Positions 1-5,197 of a stretch of 12,802 nt of DNA are shown in pieces. This DNA comes from Lysobacterales bacterium (GTDB taxonomy: Bacteria > Pseudomonadota > Gammaproteobacteria > Xanthomonadales > S139-57), in assembly GCA_026993285.1 (NCBI GenBank), contig JALWTZ010000372.1, positions 1-12,802 of the forward strand, in the 5' to 3' direction. The notes under the pieces were generated by a model. It was not told where the DNA came from. It made no database searches and saw only the letters and a list, made by a program, of their open reading frames with translations. Position 1 is the stretch's first letter; every line of letters starts with the position of its first letter. The position numbers and the translations under genes were made by a program.

Positions 1-87
1 TTCACTCGCCGGTCACATACTGGATGTATGCTCCCGGCTCCTTCAACGGCAGTGCCTTGATCTTCACGAAACCGCTCGCCCAAAATC
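1..87. repeat. Long-palindrome repeat, copy A (cut by window edge)
   Basis: This is the inner left arm, apex and right arm of an element seen four times at the left end; its outer left arm lies outside the window. Positions 1-117, which include the element, a linker and the start of the next copy, match 774-890 with only two differences (37 G/A and 112 C/T). The apex is CATAC-TGGAT-GTATG. The right arm ends in CGCTCGCCCAAAATC. The near identity to copy C suggests recent duplication or gene conversion. No transposase or other gene is attached. Confidence 0.8.
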
Positions 88-101
88 TGTGCTTGTAGAT
101 G

Positions 102-245
102 GATTACTGGGCGGCTTTTTGGGGCGGTTTGTTTTCCGCAACGCTTCGTTGCAGGTAGCATCTTGCTCGGTCACGTACTGGCTGTACGCTCCCTCCTCGC
201 TTACCCCCTCCGCCTTGTCTGACGAAAAACCGCTCGCCCAAAATC
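102..245. repeat. Long-palindrome repeat, copy B (diverged)
   Basis: This is a diverged full-length copy. The left end GATTACTGGGCGGCTT is followed by a second left-arm-like stretch (117-137, with GGGGCGGTTTG). The right end has AAACCGCTCGCCCAAAATC, identical to copies A and C. Inside are a small perfect hairpin, GCAACG-CTT-CGTTGC (138-152), and the apex CGTAC-TGGCT-GTACG (174-188). Relative to the other copies both strands of the apical stem have changed together, so pairing is kept. The copy is joined to copy A by the linker TGTGCTTGTAGATG, which also joins C to D. Confidence 0.7.
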
Positions 246-402
246 TGTGCCAGTCGCCGGGGAATCGGAAAAGCTTGTTTCTGTCACACATCGTGACCGC
301 CGTTGATGGCTTGAAGAACATCATTGGCTGAATCGGCCCCAGGCCTCCGGCCTGCACGACGGAAAGCAGCGGAAGCAAGCCCGGAAAGCCGCCGTTTTTT
401 GC

Positions 403-427
403 GGCCCTTTTTTCTGAAAAAAGGGCC
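403..427. repeat. Perfect 11-bp hairpin
   Basis: GGCCCTTTTTT (403-413) pairs perfectly with AAAAAAGGGCC (417-427) across a three-base loop, CTG. The stem carries its own T and A runs, but no clean U-tract follows it on either strand. It is therefore not a standard intrinsic terminator. Immediately downstream, TTGCGGGCCT (428-437) and AGGCCCGCAA (469-478) form a second 10-bp inverted repeat with a 31-base loop. Confidence 0.75.
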
Positions 428-570
428 TTGCGGGCCTGTTCTGATGATTTTAGAAGCAACCGGGGAAAAGGCCCGCAACAGGCTGCACCGGCTTTCTGAT
501 AGCCCTCCAGTATGAATCAAGGCAACTATCCCCGGCGCTACGCCCGGTCCGGCTTCCCTGCCGGCCGTTT

Positions 571-610
571 AGCCCCGCCGTAGGGGACCACTGGGCGCAC
601 GGTCGGGGCT
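571..610. repeat. Strong stem-loop (11 bp with one bulge)
   Basis: AGCCCCG-CCGT (571-581) pairs with ACGG-T-CGGGGCT (599-610), leaving a single bulged T at 603 and a 17-base loop (582-598). It lies next to two smaller hairpins (534-544 and 549-564). This density of structure is unusual for a plain spacer. I do not recognise it as a known RNA family, and no promoter or terminator clearly frames it. Confidence 0.6.
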
Positions 611-644
611 GAACCCAGACGAAAAACCACCTGAATAAAATGTG

Positions 645-731
645 TCGTAGGGCGGAATAGGCGAATCTGTATTCCGCCGTGAAATTCGAAATGGTTCCGG
701 TGCAATACGCTGACGCTATTGCACCCTACGA
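645..731. repeat. Two-hairpin intergenic element with terminal inverted repeats
   Basis: The terminal inverted repeat TCGTAGGG / CCCTACGA (645-652 and 724-731) encloses two hairpins. Hairpin 1 is GGCGGAATA (651-659) with TATTCCGCC (670-678). Hairpin 2 is GGTGCAATA (699-707) with TATTGCACC (717-725). From memory, repeats starting GTAGGGCGGAATA or GTAGGGTGCAATA are widespread in gammaproteobacterial intergenic DNA; here the two types lie head to tail in one unit. The right end runs directly into palindrome copy C, sharing bases 730-731. No coding capacity is seen. Confidence 0.75.
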
Positions 732-860
732 TTTTTGGGCGGCTTGTTTCGCGAATCTCTGCGTTACTGCCGCTTCACTCGCCGGTCACATACTGGATGT
801 ATGCTCCCGACTCCTTCAACGGCAGTGCCTTGATCTTCACGAAACCGCTCGCCCAAAATC
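730..860. repeat. Long-palindrome repeat, copy C (complete)
   Basis: This is the most complete copy and an imperfect palindrome along its whole length. Outer arms: GATTTTTGGGCGGCTTGTTTCG (730-751, read here as two pieces, GATTTTTGGGCG and GCTTGTTTCG) face CGAAACCGCTCGCCCAAAATC (840-860, read as CGAAACCGCT and CGCCCAAAATC). Middle arms are ACTGCCG (766-772) and CGGCAGT (820-826). The apex CATAC-TGGAT-GTATG lies at 789-803. Copy A is a near-identical partner. The form is that of a MITE-like or REP-like non-autonomous element, but mobility is not shown. Confidence 0.8.
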
Positions 861-874
861 TGTGCTTGTAGATG

Positions 875-953
875 GATTACTGGGTGGCTTGTTTTGCGAT
901 TCTCCAAGTGACTGCCGCTTCACTCGCCGGTCACATACTGGATGTATGCTCCC
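875..953. repeat. Long-palindrome repeat, copy D (half copy)
   Basis: The left arm and apex only. GATTACTGGG begins the arm at 875. Positions 911-953 match 766-808 of copy C exactly over 43 bases, ending after the apical hairpin and CTCCC. The right arm is missing, and the copy stops 22 bases short of the thioredoxin stop codon. It may have been truncated by a deletion reaching the 3' end of that gene, or be a solo half-element. Confidence 0.75.
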
Positions 954-975
954 TCCTCTCTCCAACGAGTCCCGC

Positions 976-1353
976 TTACTGGTCCTGTTGCTGGGCCTGT
1001 TGTTCGGCGATTTGCTTGTGTACTTCGGCCATATCCAGTTCACGGGCCTTGGTGATGATTTCTTCCAGTGCGGATTCCGGCAGCATGCCCGGCTGGGAGA
1101 AGATCATCACCCGCTCGCGCATGACCATCAGCGTGGGAATGGAGCGGATCTGGAAGTAGGCAGCCAGTTCCTGTTCTTCTTCCGTGTTGATCTTGCCAAA
1201 GACGATGTCTTGGTGGTTTTCCGAAACCTTCTCGAAGATGGGCGCGAAGTTCTTGCAAGGTCCACACCAGGGCGCCCAGAAATCCAGAATGACGAAATCG
1301 TTGTTTTCCACAACTTCGTTGAAGTTGTCCTTGGTGAGGTTGACGGTTGCCAT
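976..1353 (-). CDS. Thioredoxin-family protein
   Basis: This 125-residue cytoplasmic thiol-disulfide oxidoreductase has one thioredoxin fold. The redox motif WCGPC (C30, C33) sits in APWCGPCK, and the cis-proline follows in SIPT (P73). Known family members reduce disulfides of target proteins after being reduced by thioredoxin reductase. The segment after the cis-proline (VMIFSQPGMLP) and the Gln-rich C-terminus (AEQQAQQQDQ) differ from the classical TrxA, so it may be a paralogue with a dedicated client. The start chosen is the ATG at 1353, with AAGGAT ten bases upstream; a TTG at 1374 is open but has no ribosome site. The gene follows the HD gene by 56 bases but has its own promoter. Confidence 0.92.
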   Translation of the reverse strand: MATVNLTKDNFNEVVENNDFVILDFWAPWCGPCKNFAPIFEKVSENHQDIVFGKINTEEEQELAAYFQIRSIPTLMVMRERVMIFSQPGMLPESALEEIITKARELDMAEVHKQIAEQQAQQQDQ

Positions 1354-1384
1354 GCGGGGGGTATCCTTGTTCAAATTTCAGTAA

Positions 1385-1413
1385 ATTCTAATATATCGCT
1401 CCTTTTGTTTCAA
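1385..1413 (-). promoter_or_regulatory. Sigma-70-type promoter for the thioredoxin gene
   Basis: Read on the minus strand, TTGAAA (-35, 1408-1413) is followed after exactly 17 bases by TAGAAT (-10, 1385-1390). The predicted transcript starts near 1378, about 25 bases before the ATG at 1353. The -35 box overlaps the stop codon of the upstream HD-domain gene (TGA, 1410-1412), so thioredoxin can be expressed independently of the genes before it. Confidence 0.65.
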
Positions 1414-1982
1414 TCCTCGGGCAGGCTGTCTTCGATCATCATCCTGGCCTCTTGCCATAACAGACGGGCACCTTCCTCGATGGTTTGGTTGCGGGCCAGT
1501 ACCTGTGAACGGCCGACACCGTGCATACGCCAGCTCTTGCCACCGGTGCCATGGTTGTGGGTTACCGGCAGCAGGCGGTCCACGGCGGCGGCAAAACGGG
1601 CTTCCGCCGTTTCACCGGCTTCGAACTCGTCCCAGATGGCCCGGAAGTGGGCCGCCTGATCGGCCGGCAACAGGCCAAACAGCCGCTCGGCGGCCTTTTG
1701 CTCCTTCCCGGCCTTGGCCGCCATGGCGGCTTCATCGTACACATAGGTATCACCAGCGTCGATTTCGACGATGTCATGCAACAGCATCATCTGGATGACC
1801 TTGCAGACATCCACCGGTTCATTGGCATGTTCGGCCAGCACCCATACAGCCATGGCTACATGCCAGGAATGCTCGGCACTGTTTTCCCAGCGTTCCTCGT
1901 GCAGCAGCAGGGAACGGCGCTGAACCTGCTTGAGCCGGTCGATTTCCCGCAGGAAGTCCATTTGCTGCTGCAAGCGCTTCAC
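1410..1982 (-). CDS. HD-domain phosphohydrolase (YfbR/HDDC2-like)
   Basis: A 190-residue cytoplasmic protein with the HD metal-binding set: H38 in NSAEHSWH, the H69-D70 doublet in LLHDIVEIDAGD, and a distal aspartate, D135, in AAAVDRLLPV. This layout and length match the YfbR/HDDC2 family of metal-dependent 5'-deoxynucleotidases, so hydrolysis of nucleoside monophosphates is the best guess; the substrate is not proven. The start chosen is the GTG at 1982, in a GTGA overlap with the stop of the chalcone-isomerase-like gene and preceded by GGGAG nine bases upstream. The open frame extends to 2051, but that part reads the preceding gene in another frame. Translational coupling to the upstream gene is likely. 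Confidence 0.85.
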   Translation of the reverse strand: MKRLQQQMDFLREIDRLKQVQRRSLLLHEERWENSAEHSWHVAMAVWVLAEHANEPVDVCKVIQMMLLHDIVEIDAGDTYVYDEAAMAAKAGKEQKAAERLFGLLPADQAAHFRAIWDEFEAGETAEARFAAAVDRLLPVTHNHGTGGKSWRMHGVGRSQVLARNQTIEEGARLLWQEARMMIEDSLPED

Positions 1983-2581
1983 AGGCCGGTTCTCCCGGTA
2001 ATGCCATTGCGAAAACCTCCATTGGCTCCCGTGCCCAGCCAGATGTTCCACAGTGACCGGTTGATATCCGAGCCGACGAAGTGCAGGGCTTTCTTGCCCC
2101 CCACATAGAGTACGGTACCGGTATCGGGCTGATATTCGAATACCCAGCGCCGATTGGCCGGTTGCTTGCCCAGCATGCTGACATATTGATCAATACGGGC
2201 CTGGTTGCGTTGCAGGTTTTCCTTGTCCGGAAAACCTTCCGTCAGTTTCTTGTTCCACCACTGGCCAATCCGGTCGGCGGCCAGCAGTTTGTTGCGCCAG
2301 ACCAGTTCCAGCCGCTTGGGGGTCAATTCATCCGCTGCGGAATCAGCCGTCTGACCGCGGGGAACATACAGGCCGGCCATGAACAGGGGCAGAAAACGCT
2401 CGTTCCAAGTGGCCGTGCCCAGCAGTTTCAGGGGCTGGCTGAAGCCTGCGCTGACCAGCTCGGTATCAAAGCTAGCCGTGCGCTCCATCACCTGTTGCGG
2501 TGGGACATTCTGTGCCTGGGCCACCAGCGTGGTCAGTAACCACATGCAGCACACGCTGCGGGTAAGGAATGGTAATTTCAT
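1979..2581 (-). CDS. Secreted chalcone-isomerase-like protein
   Basis: A 200-residue exported protein. The first 23 residues look like a signal peptide: basic start, hydrophobic MWLLTTLVA core, and cleavage after AQA. The mature part fits the bacterial chalcone isomerase-like family: a GTATWNERFLPLFMAGLYVP segment, a WWNKKLTEGF helix, and near the end LHFVGSDINRSLWNIWLG. Bacterial members are generally of unknown function and are not established flavonoid enzymes, so only a periplasmic role is inferred. The ATG at 2581 lies inside the mechanosensitive channel gene (110-base overlap), with GGAAGG twelve bases before it. The 3' end overlaps the HD gene start as GTGA. Its coupling to a membrane channel gene is the only context clue. 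Confidence 0.82.
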   Translation of the reverse strand: MKLPFLTRSVCCMWLLTTLVAQAQNVPPQQVMERTASFDTELVSAGFSQPLKLLGTATWNERFLPLFMAGLYVPRGQTADSAADELTPKRLELVWRNKLLAADRIGQWWNKKLTEGFPDKENLQRNQARIDQYVSMLGKQPANRRWVFEYQPDTGTVLYVGGKKALHFVGSDINRSLWNIWLGTGANGGFRNGITGRTGL

Positions 2582-3806
2582 TTTGCTTGAAGGCCTTCCA
2601 GATATTCAGGTTTACGGCGGAACGCACATTGGTCACGCCATTCTGCGGGTCGCTGATCCATACGCGCAATTCCAGTTCGATGCCACTGTCTCCAAAACGC
2701 ACCAACCGCGCAGCCGGTGCCGGGTGGGCCAGTACACGCTCCACCTTGCTGCCGGCTTCTTCCATCAGTTGCATGGCCTGTTCCGGTTCGTTGTCGTAGC
2801 TGATGGAAACCGGGATTTTCAGGCGCACGCGCGGGTCGGAATAGCTCCAGTTGATCACCTCGGAGGTAATCAGGTTTTCATTGGGCACCAGCCGTTCCAC
2901 CCCATCGCGGTCACGCACCACCAGATAACGGGCACGCAGTTCTTCCACCCAACCGAAAGTGCCACCCAGGGAGATGACATCCCCCGGCTTGATGGAGCGG
3001 TCCAGTACCAGAATGAAACCACTGATGAAATTGCTGGCAATGCGCTGCAGGCCAAAGCCGATGCCCACACCCAAGGCACCGCCGAAGACGGTGAGCGCGG
3101 TCAGGTCGATACCCACGCTTTCCAGTGCCAGCAACAAGGCCAGTACGACGATAATCACCCGGCTGAACTTGACGATGCCCACTTTCATACGCGGGCTGAG
3201 ATAGCGGGCACGATTGACATTACGTTCCAGCACATTGCCCAGTACCAGTGCCAGCAATACCATCACCGAGGCGGAAATCAGCAACTTGAGTACCGACAGC
3301 AGGGAGATACGGCTTTGCCCCAGCACGATGGCCGGGCCATCCAGCGCCTCGGTGATGACCGGAAGCCAGCCCAGCAGATAGAGCGCGACGCCCACCCAGA
3401 CCAGGGTGCTGATGACCGATTCCCAGGCCCGCAAACCGGGCGTGGGGCGGAAAGTGCGTTGCAACACATACACCACAAAACGCACCAGCGCCAGGGCCGT
3501 TGCCAGGGTCATGGCCAGCCGCAGCACGGTTACCGGTTCTTCAAGAACCGTCAGAATGGCACGGGCCAGCCCGACCAGCAGGATAAAGGTCAGTGGCAGC
3601 AACAGGCGTTCCAGCAGACGCAGGGCAATTTCACGCAGGTTGCCCGCCAGCTTGTCTCCCATGTGGCCATCCAGCCAGCGGCGATAGCGGCGGGTCAGCC
3701 ACCAGGCCGGCAGGCCGGCCAGCAGCAGGCTGGGCCACTGCCACCAGAAGCCGGGCCGGGCCATTTCCAGGTTGATCCAGGTTTGCAGGTTTTGCCACCA
3801 TTCCAT
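2472..3806 (-). CDS. MscS-family mechanosensitive ion channel
   Basis: A 444-residue inner-membrane channel of the MscS superfamily, longer than the classical short MscS because of extra N-terminal membrane helices. Roughly six hydrophobic segments precede the pore helix (about residues 25-40, 68-88, 95-115, 132-152, 170-190 and 215-230). The pore-lining TM3 (241-276) shows the signature GGALGVGIGFGLQ and FISGFILVLDRSIKPGD. The beta domain follows, with GWVEELRARY and RDGVERLVPNENLI, and the usual closing motif ITIPYPQR. Known members release solutes on hypo-osmotic shock. The start is the ATG at 3806, the likeliest choice, though no good Shine-Dalgarno is visible; a TTG at 3824 is also open. 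The last 35 codons overlap the next gene, and the tail after IPYPQR is not conserved family sequence. Confidence 0.93.
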   Translation of the reverse strand: MEWWQNLQTWINLEMARPGFWWQWPSLLLAGLPAWWLTRRYRRWLDGHMGDKLAGNLREIALRLLERLLLPLTFILLVGLARAILTVLEEPVTVLRLAMTLATALALVRFVVYVLQRTFRPTPGLRAWESVISTLVWVGVALYLLGWLPVITEALDGPAIVLGQSRISLLSVLKLLISASVMVLLALVLGNVLERNVNRARYLSPRMKVGIVKFSRVIIVVLALLLALESVGIDLTALTVFGGALGVGIGFGLQRIASNFISGFILVLDRSIKPGDVISLGGTFGWVEELRARYLVVRDRDGVERLVPNENLITSEVINWSYSDPRVRLKIPVSISYDNEPEQAMQLMEEAGSKVERVLAHPAPAARLVRFGDSGIELELRVWISDPQNGVTNVRSAVNLNIWKAFKQNEITIPYPQRVLHVVTDHAGGPGTECPTATGDGAHG

Positions 3807-3862
3807 GGGTACAAAATAGCACAATTCCGCCAGGCCAAGGCCTCCGGTACAAGCCCGTGCTA

Positions 3863-3891
3863 TTGCATCACCCGATGGATTTCCCTAGAAT
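3863..3891 (+). promoter_or_regulatory. Promoter of tRNA-Thr with GC-rich discriminator
   Basis: TTGCAT (-35, 3863-3868) and TAGAAT (-10, 3886-3891) are separated by 17 bases, close to the sigma-70 ideal. Transcription should start near 3898, about ten bases before the mature tRNA end at 3909. The stretch between -10 and the start (TGCCCTCCC) is GC-rich, the kind of discriminator found at stable-RNA promoters that respond to ppGpp. Stringent control is inferred from that alone. Confidence 0.7.
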
Positions 3892-3908
3892 TGCCCTCCC
3901 GACGCCTG

Positions 3909-3984
3909 GCCGGCATAGCTCAGCTGGTAGAGCAACTGATTTGTAATCAGTAGGTCCGCGGTTCGAATCCGTGTGCCGGCACCA
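3909..3984 (+). tRNA. tRNA-Thr (anticodon TGT)
   Basis: A 76-base cloverleaf with encoded CCA. The acceptor stem GCCGGCA (3909-3915) pairs with TGCCGGC (3974-3980), then discriminator A and CCA (3981-3984). The D arm contains AGCTCAGCTGGTAGAGC. The anticodon stem ACTGA/TCAGT encloses loop TTTGTAA with anticodon TGT at 3942-3944, reading ACA and related threonine codons. The T loop is GTTCGAATC. It is a single gene with its own promoter. A T5 run (3985-3989) follows at once, but no separate terminator hairpin is present, and the minus-strand gene ending at 3992 converges on it. Confidence 0.98.
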
Positions 3985-3991
3985 TTTTTCT

Positions 3992-4309
3992 TCAATTCTC
4001 GGCGAACAGGTCTGCAAACACTTCGTGGTGCACCACCTGCTCCTCGAACTCCAGCAGGTATTGCTGGTCTTCCGGATAGTATTTGGCCTTCTCCAGCGCC
4101 TCGCCGGCAAAATTGCGTATGACTTCCAGGCTCTCCCACCAGGTAATCAGGGTGAAATGGGCCACCTCCCCTTCCAGTCGACGGAGAAAGCTCAGACGCA
4201 CAAAGCCTTCCGTGCCCTGATAGTCGGGTATGGCGCGTTGCCGCAGAAAGTCCGTATAGGCTTCATAGTCACTCGCGCGGGTTCTGCCGTGCCAGATGCG
4301 TGCAATCAT
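3992..4309 (-). CDS. Antibiotic-biosynthesis-monooxygenase-like (ABM) domain protein
   Basis: A 105-residue cytoplasmic protein made of a single dimeric alpha/beta-barrel domain. It has the pattern of small ABM-fold proteins: MIARIWHGR strand, YxxFL helix region, IPDYQGTEGFVRLSFLRR, then FTLITWWESLEVIRNFAG and a C-terminal VVHHEVF. Family members include heme-degrading and quinol monooxygenases, but many have no known activity, and no specific substrate can be named. The ATG at 4309 has a strong ribosome site, GAGGAGA, which overlaps the stop codon of the GNAT gene 12 bases upstream. The two genes are therefore probably co-transcribed and translationally linked. The stop codon lies only seven bases from the tRNA-Thr 3' end on the other strand. 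Confidence 0.8.
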   Translation of the reverse strand: MIARIWHGRTRASDYEAYTDFLRQRAIPDYQGTEGFVRLSFLRRLEGEVAHFTLITWWESLEVIRNFAGEALEKAKYYPEDQQYLLEFEEQVVHHEVFADLFAEN

Positions 4310-4321
4310 AAGCTGGTCTCC

Positions 4322-4729
4322 TCAGTGTTCATCGCCGTGATAGATCCACATGGCCCGTGTCTGGCCGGCAGGCTGGAAGCCTGCCTTGTGGTAAAAATCG
4401 ATGGCATCGCCGTCGGCAACCACCATCTGCATGTGGAAATGGCTGTATTTTTCCTGCATGCGCGCCATGATTTGCCCACCGACACCCTGCCCCTGATAGT
4501 CCGGATGCACCAGCAGGTGGGGATAGTAGACTACCAGATGCCCATCGCTGATGGCATTGCCCAGGCCCACCAGGCGATCTCCATCCCAGGCTGTAATCAG
4601 GGTGTCGGAATGGAGCAGCCCCTGGCGCAGGGCTTCCGGTTTGGAAGCCGCACTCCAGCCATGAGCCTGATACAGGGCCAGCAGTTGCGCCGTGGTTGGT
4701 TGGGCAGAATCACTCAATTGAATGGGCAT
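4322..4729 (-). CDS. GNAT-family N-acetyltransferase
   Basis: A 135-residue protein with one GNAT fold. The acetyl-CoA binding motif is visible as LLVHPDYQGQGVGGQIM (QGQGVG at 79-84), preceded by the strand DGDRLVGLGNAISDG and followed by the C-terminal FYHKAGFQPAG, which is typical of the family. It should transfer an acetyl group from acetyl-CoA to an amine; the acceptor cannot be read from sequence. The start chosen is the ATG at 4729, with GAGG six bases upstream; a TTG at 4750 is open but unsupported. It leads the ABM-domain gene and is divergent from rsfS. Confidence 0.88.
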   Translation of the reverse strand: MPIQLSDSAQPTTAQLLALYQAHGWSAASKPEALRQGLLHSDTLITAWDGDRLVGLGNAISDGHLVVYYPHLLVHPDYQGQGVGGQIMARMQEKYSHFHMQMVVADGDAIDFYHKAGFQPAGQTRAMWIYHGDEH

Positions 4730-4760
4730 GGCGGCCTCACGCTTTGTCAACGAGTTGAAC

Positions 4761-4787
4761 TGTATAGCAGTTACCCGGCCAGACCAA
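4761..4787 (-). promoter_or_regulatory. Possible extended -10 promoter for the GNAT gene
   Basis: On the minus strand TGCTATACA (4761-4769) is an extended -10 element. A weak -35, TTGGTC (4782-4787), lies at a short 15-base spacing. Transcription would start near 4754, about 25 bases before the ATG at 4729. Confidence 0.4.
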
Positions 4788-4823
4788 GCCTCGGTGATCG
4801 GGCTGCTGCCGGGATGCCGGCAG

Positions 4824-4832
4824 TGTTATCAT
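4824..4832 (+). promoter_or_regulatory. Possible extended -10 promoter for rsfS
   Basis: TGTTATCAT (4824-4832) matches an extended -10 (TGn then TATCAT). No good -35 lies at the right distance. Transcription would start near 4839, giving a leader of about 17 bases before the rsfS ATG at 4856. Confidence 0.4.
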
Positions 4833-4855
4833 GGAGCTTTTCAAGAGATCGACCC

Positions 4856-5194
4856 ATGCAAGACAGCGATACGCTCAAGAATCTGGTTGTAACGGCCATG
4901 GAAGATGCCAAGGCCCAGGAAATTACCGTGCTGGACTTGCAGGGCAAGACTTCCCTGTGTGATTTCATGGTAATCGCCTCCGGCACCTCACAGCGTCATC
5001 TAAATACCATTGCCGAGCGTGTCAGCCTCAAGGCCAAGGAAGCCGGCTACCCGCCACTGGGCGTGGAAGGGGAACGGGAAAGTGAATGGATTCTGGTGGA
5101 TCTGGCCGATGTCGTGGTGCATGTCATGCTGCCGGCTACCCGTGCCTTCTATAATCTGGAAAAGCTCTGGTCGGAACTGGAACCGGAGTTCTGA
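4856..5194 (+). CDS. rsfS: Ribosomal silencing factor RsfS
   Basis: A 112-residue homologue of RsfS (YbeB/Iojap family), which binds ribosomal protein uL14 on the 50S subunit and blocks subunit joining when nutrients are short. Characteristic segments are ITVLDLQGKTSLCDFMVIASGTSQRH, the GVEGERESEWILVDLADVVVHVM strand pair, and the end FYNLEKLWS. The length is near that of E. coli RsfS (105). The start is the ATG at 4856, preceded by AAGAGA about eight bases upstream; the frame stays open further 5' only as antisense to the GNAT and ABM genes. rlmH follows after three bases, the usual partner, so the pair is an operon. The nadD gene that commonly precedes rsfS is absent. Confidence 0.96.
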   Translation: MQDSDTLKNLVVTAMEDAKAQEITVLDLQGKTSLCDFMVIASGTSQRHLNTIAERVSLKAKEAGYPPLGVEGERESEWILVDLADVVVHVMLPATRAFYNLEKLWSELEPEF

Positions 5195-5197
5195 TCC

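Larger units (their letters stand above)
253..644. other. Gene-free intergenic stretch rich in hairpins
   Basis: I see no convincing gene here. The short open frames lack ribosome binding sites and family features. The stretch holds several independent inverted repeats: CAGGCC-TCC-GGCCTG (340-354), the AT/GC hairpin at 403-427, the arms 428-437/469-478, GGCG-CTA-CGCC (534-544), CCGGC-TTCCCT-GCCGG (549-564) and the stem at 571-610. It may be an eroded mobile element, a stack of small repeats or a structured RNA locus. The sequence alone does not decide. Confidence 0.5.

Noticed and set aside
64..520. Minus-strand open frames at the left end as real proteins
   Set aside because: They translate the repeat copies and hairpins, lack ribosome sites, and look like repeat-derived hypothetical proteins.
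1..953. CRISPR array
   Set aside because: Repeats are about 130 bases, palindromic and few, without regular spacers or cas genes.
679..1659. 326-codon plus-strand open frame across repeats and thioredoxin
   Set aside because: It runs through palindromic repeats and then antisense to thioredoxin and the HD gene. It has no ribosome site and no domain.
1983..2051. N-terminal extension of the HD protein
   Set aside because: It re-reads the end of the upstream gene. The GTG at 1982 in a GTGA overlap with a GGGAG site is a better start.
2379..3953. 524-codon plus-strand open frame
   Set aside because: It is antisense to the MscS-type channel and its neighbour, has low-complexity Gln/His-rich composition and no family feature. 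It is a by-product of GC-rich codon use.
3985..3989. T-run after tRNA-Thr as an intrinsic terminator
   Set aside because: No separate GC stem precedes it apart from the tRNA itself, so it was not called.
3971..4855. Plus-strand open frame extending rsfS upstream by 295 codons
   Set aside because: The extension is antisense to two real genes. RsfS family length and the AAGAGA site fix the start at 4856.
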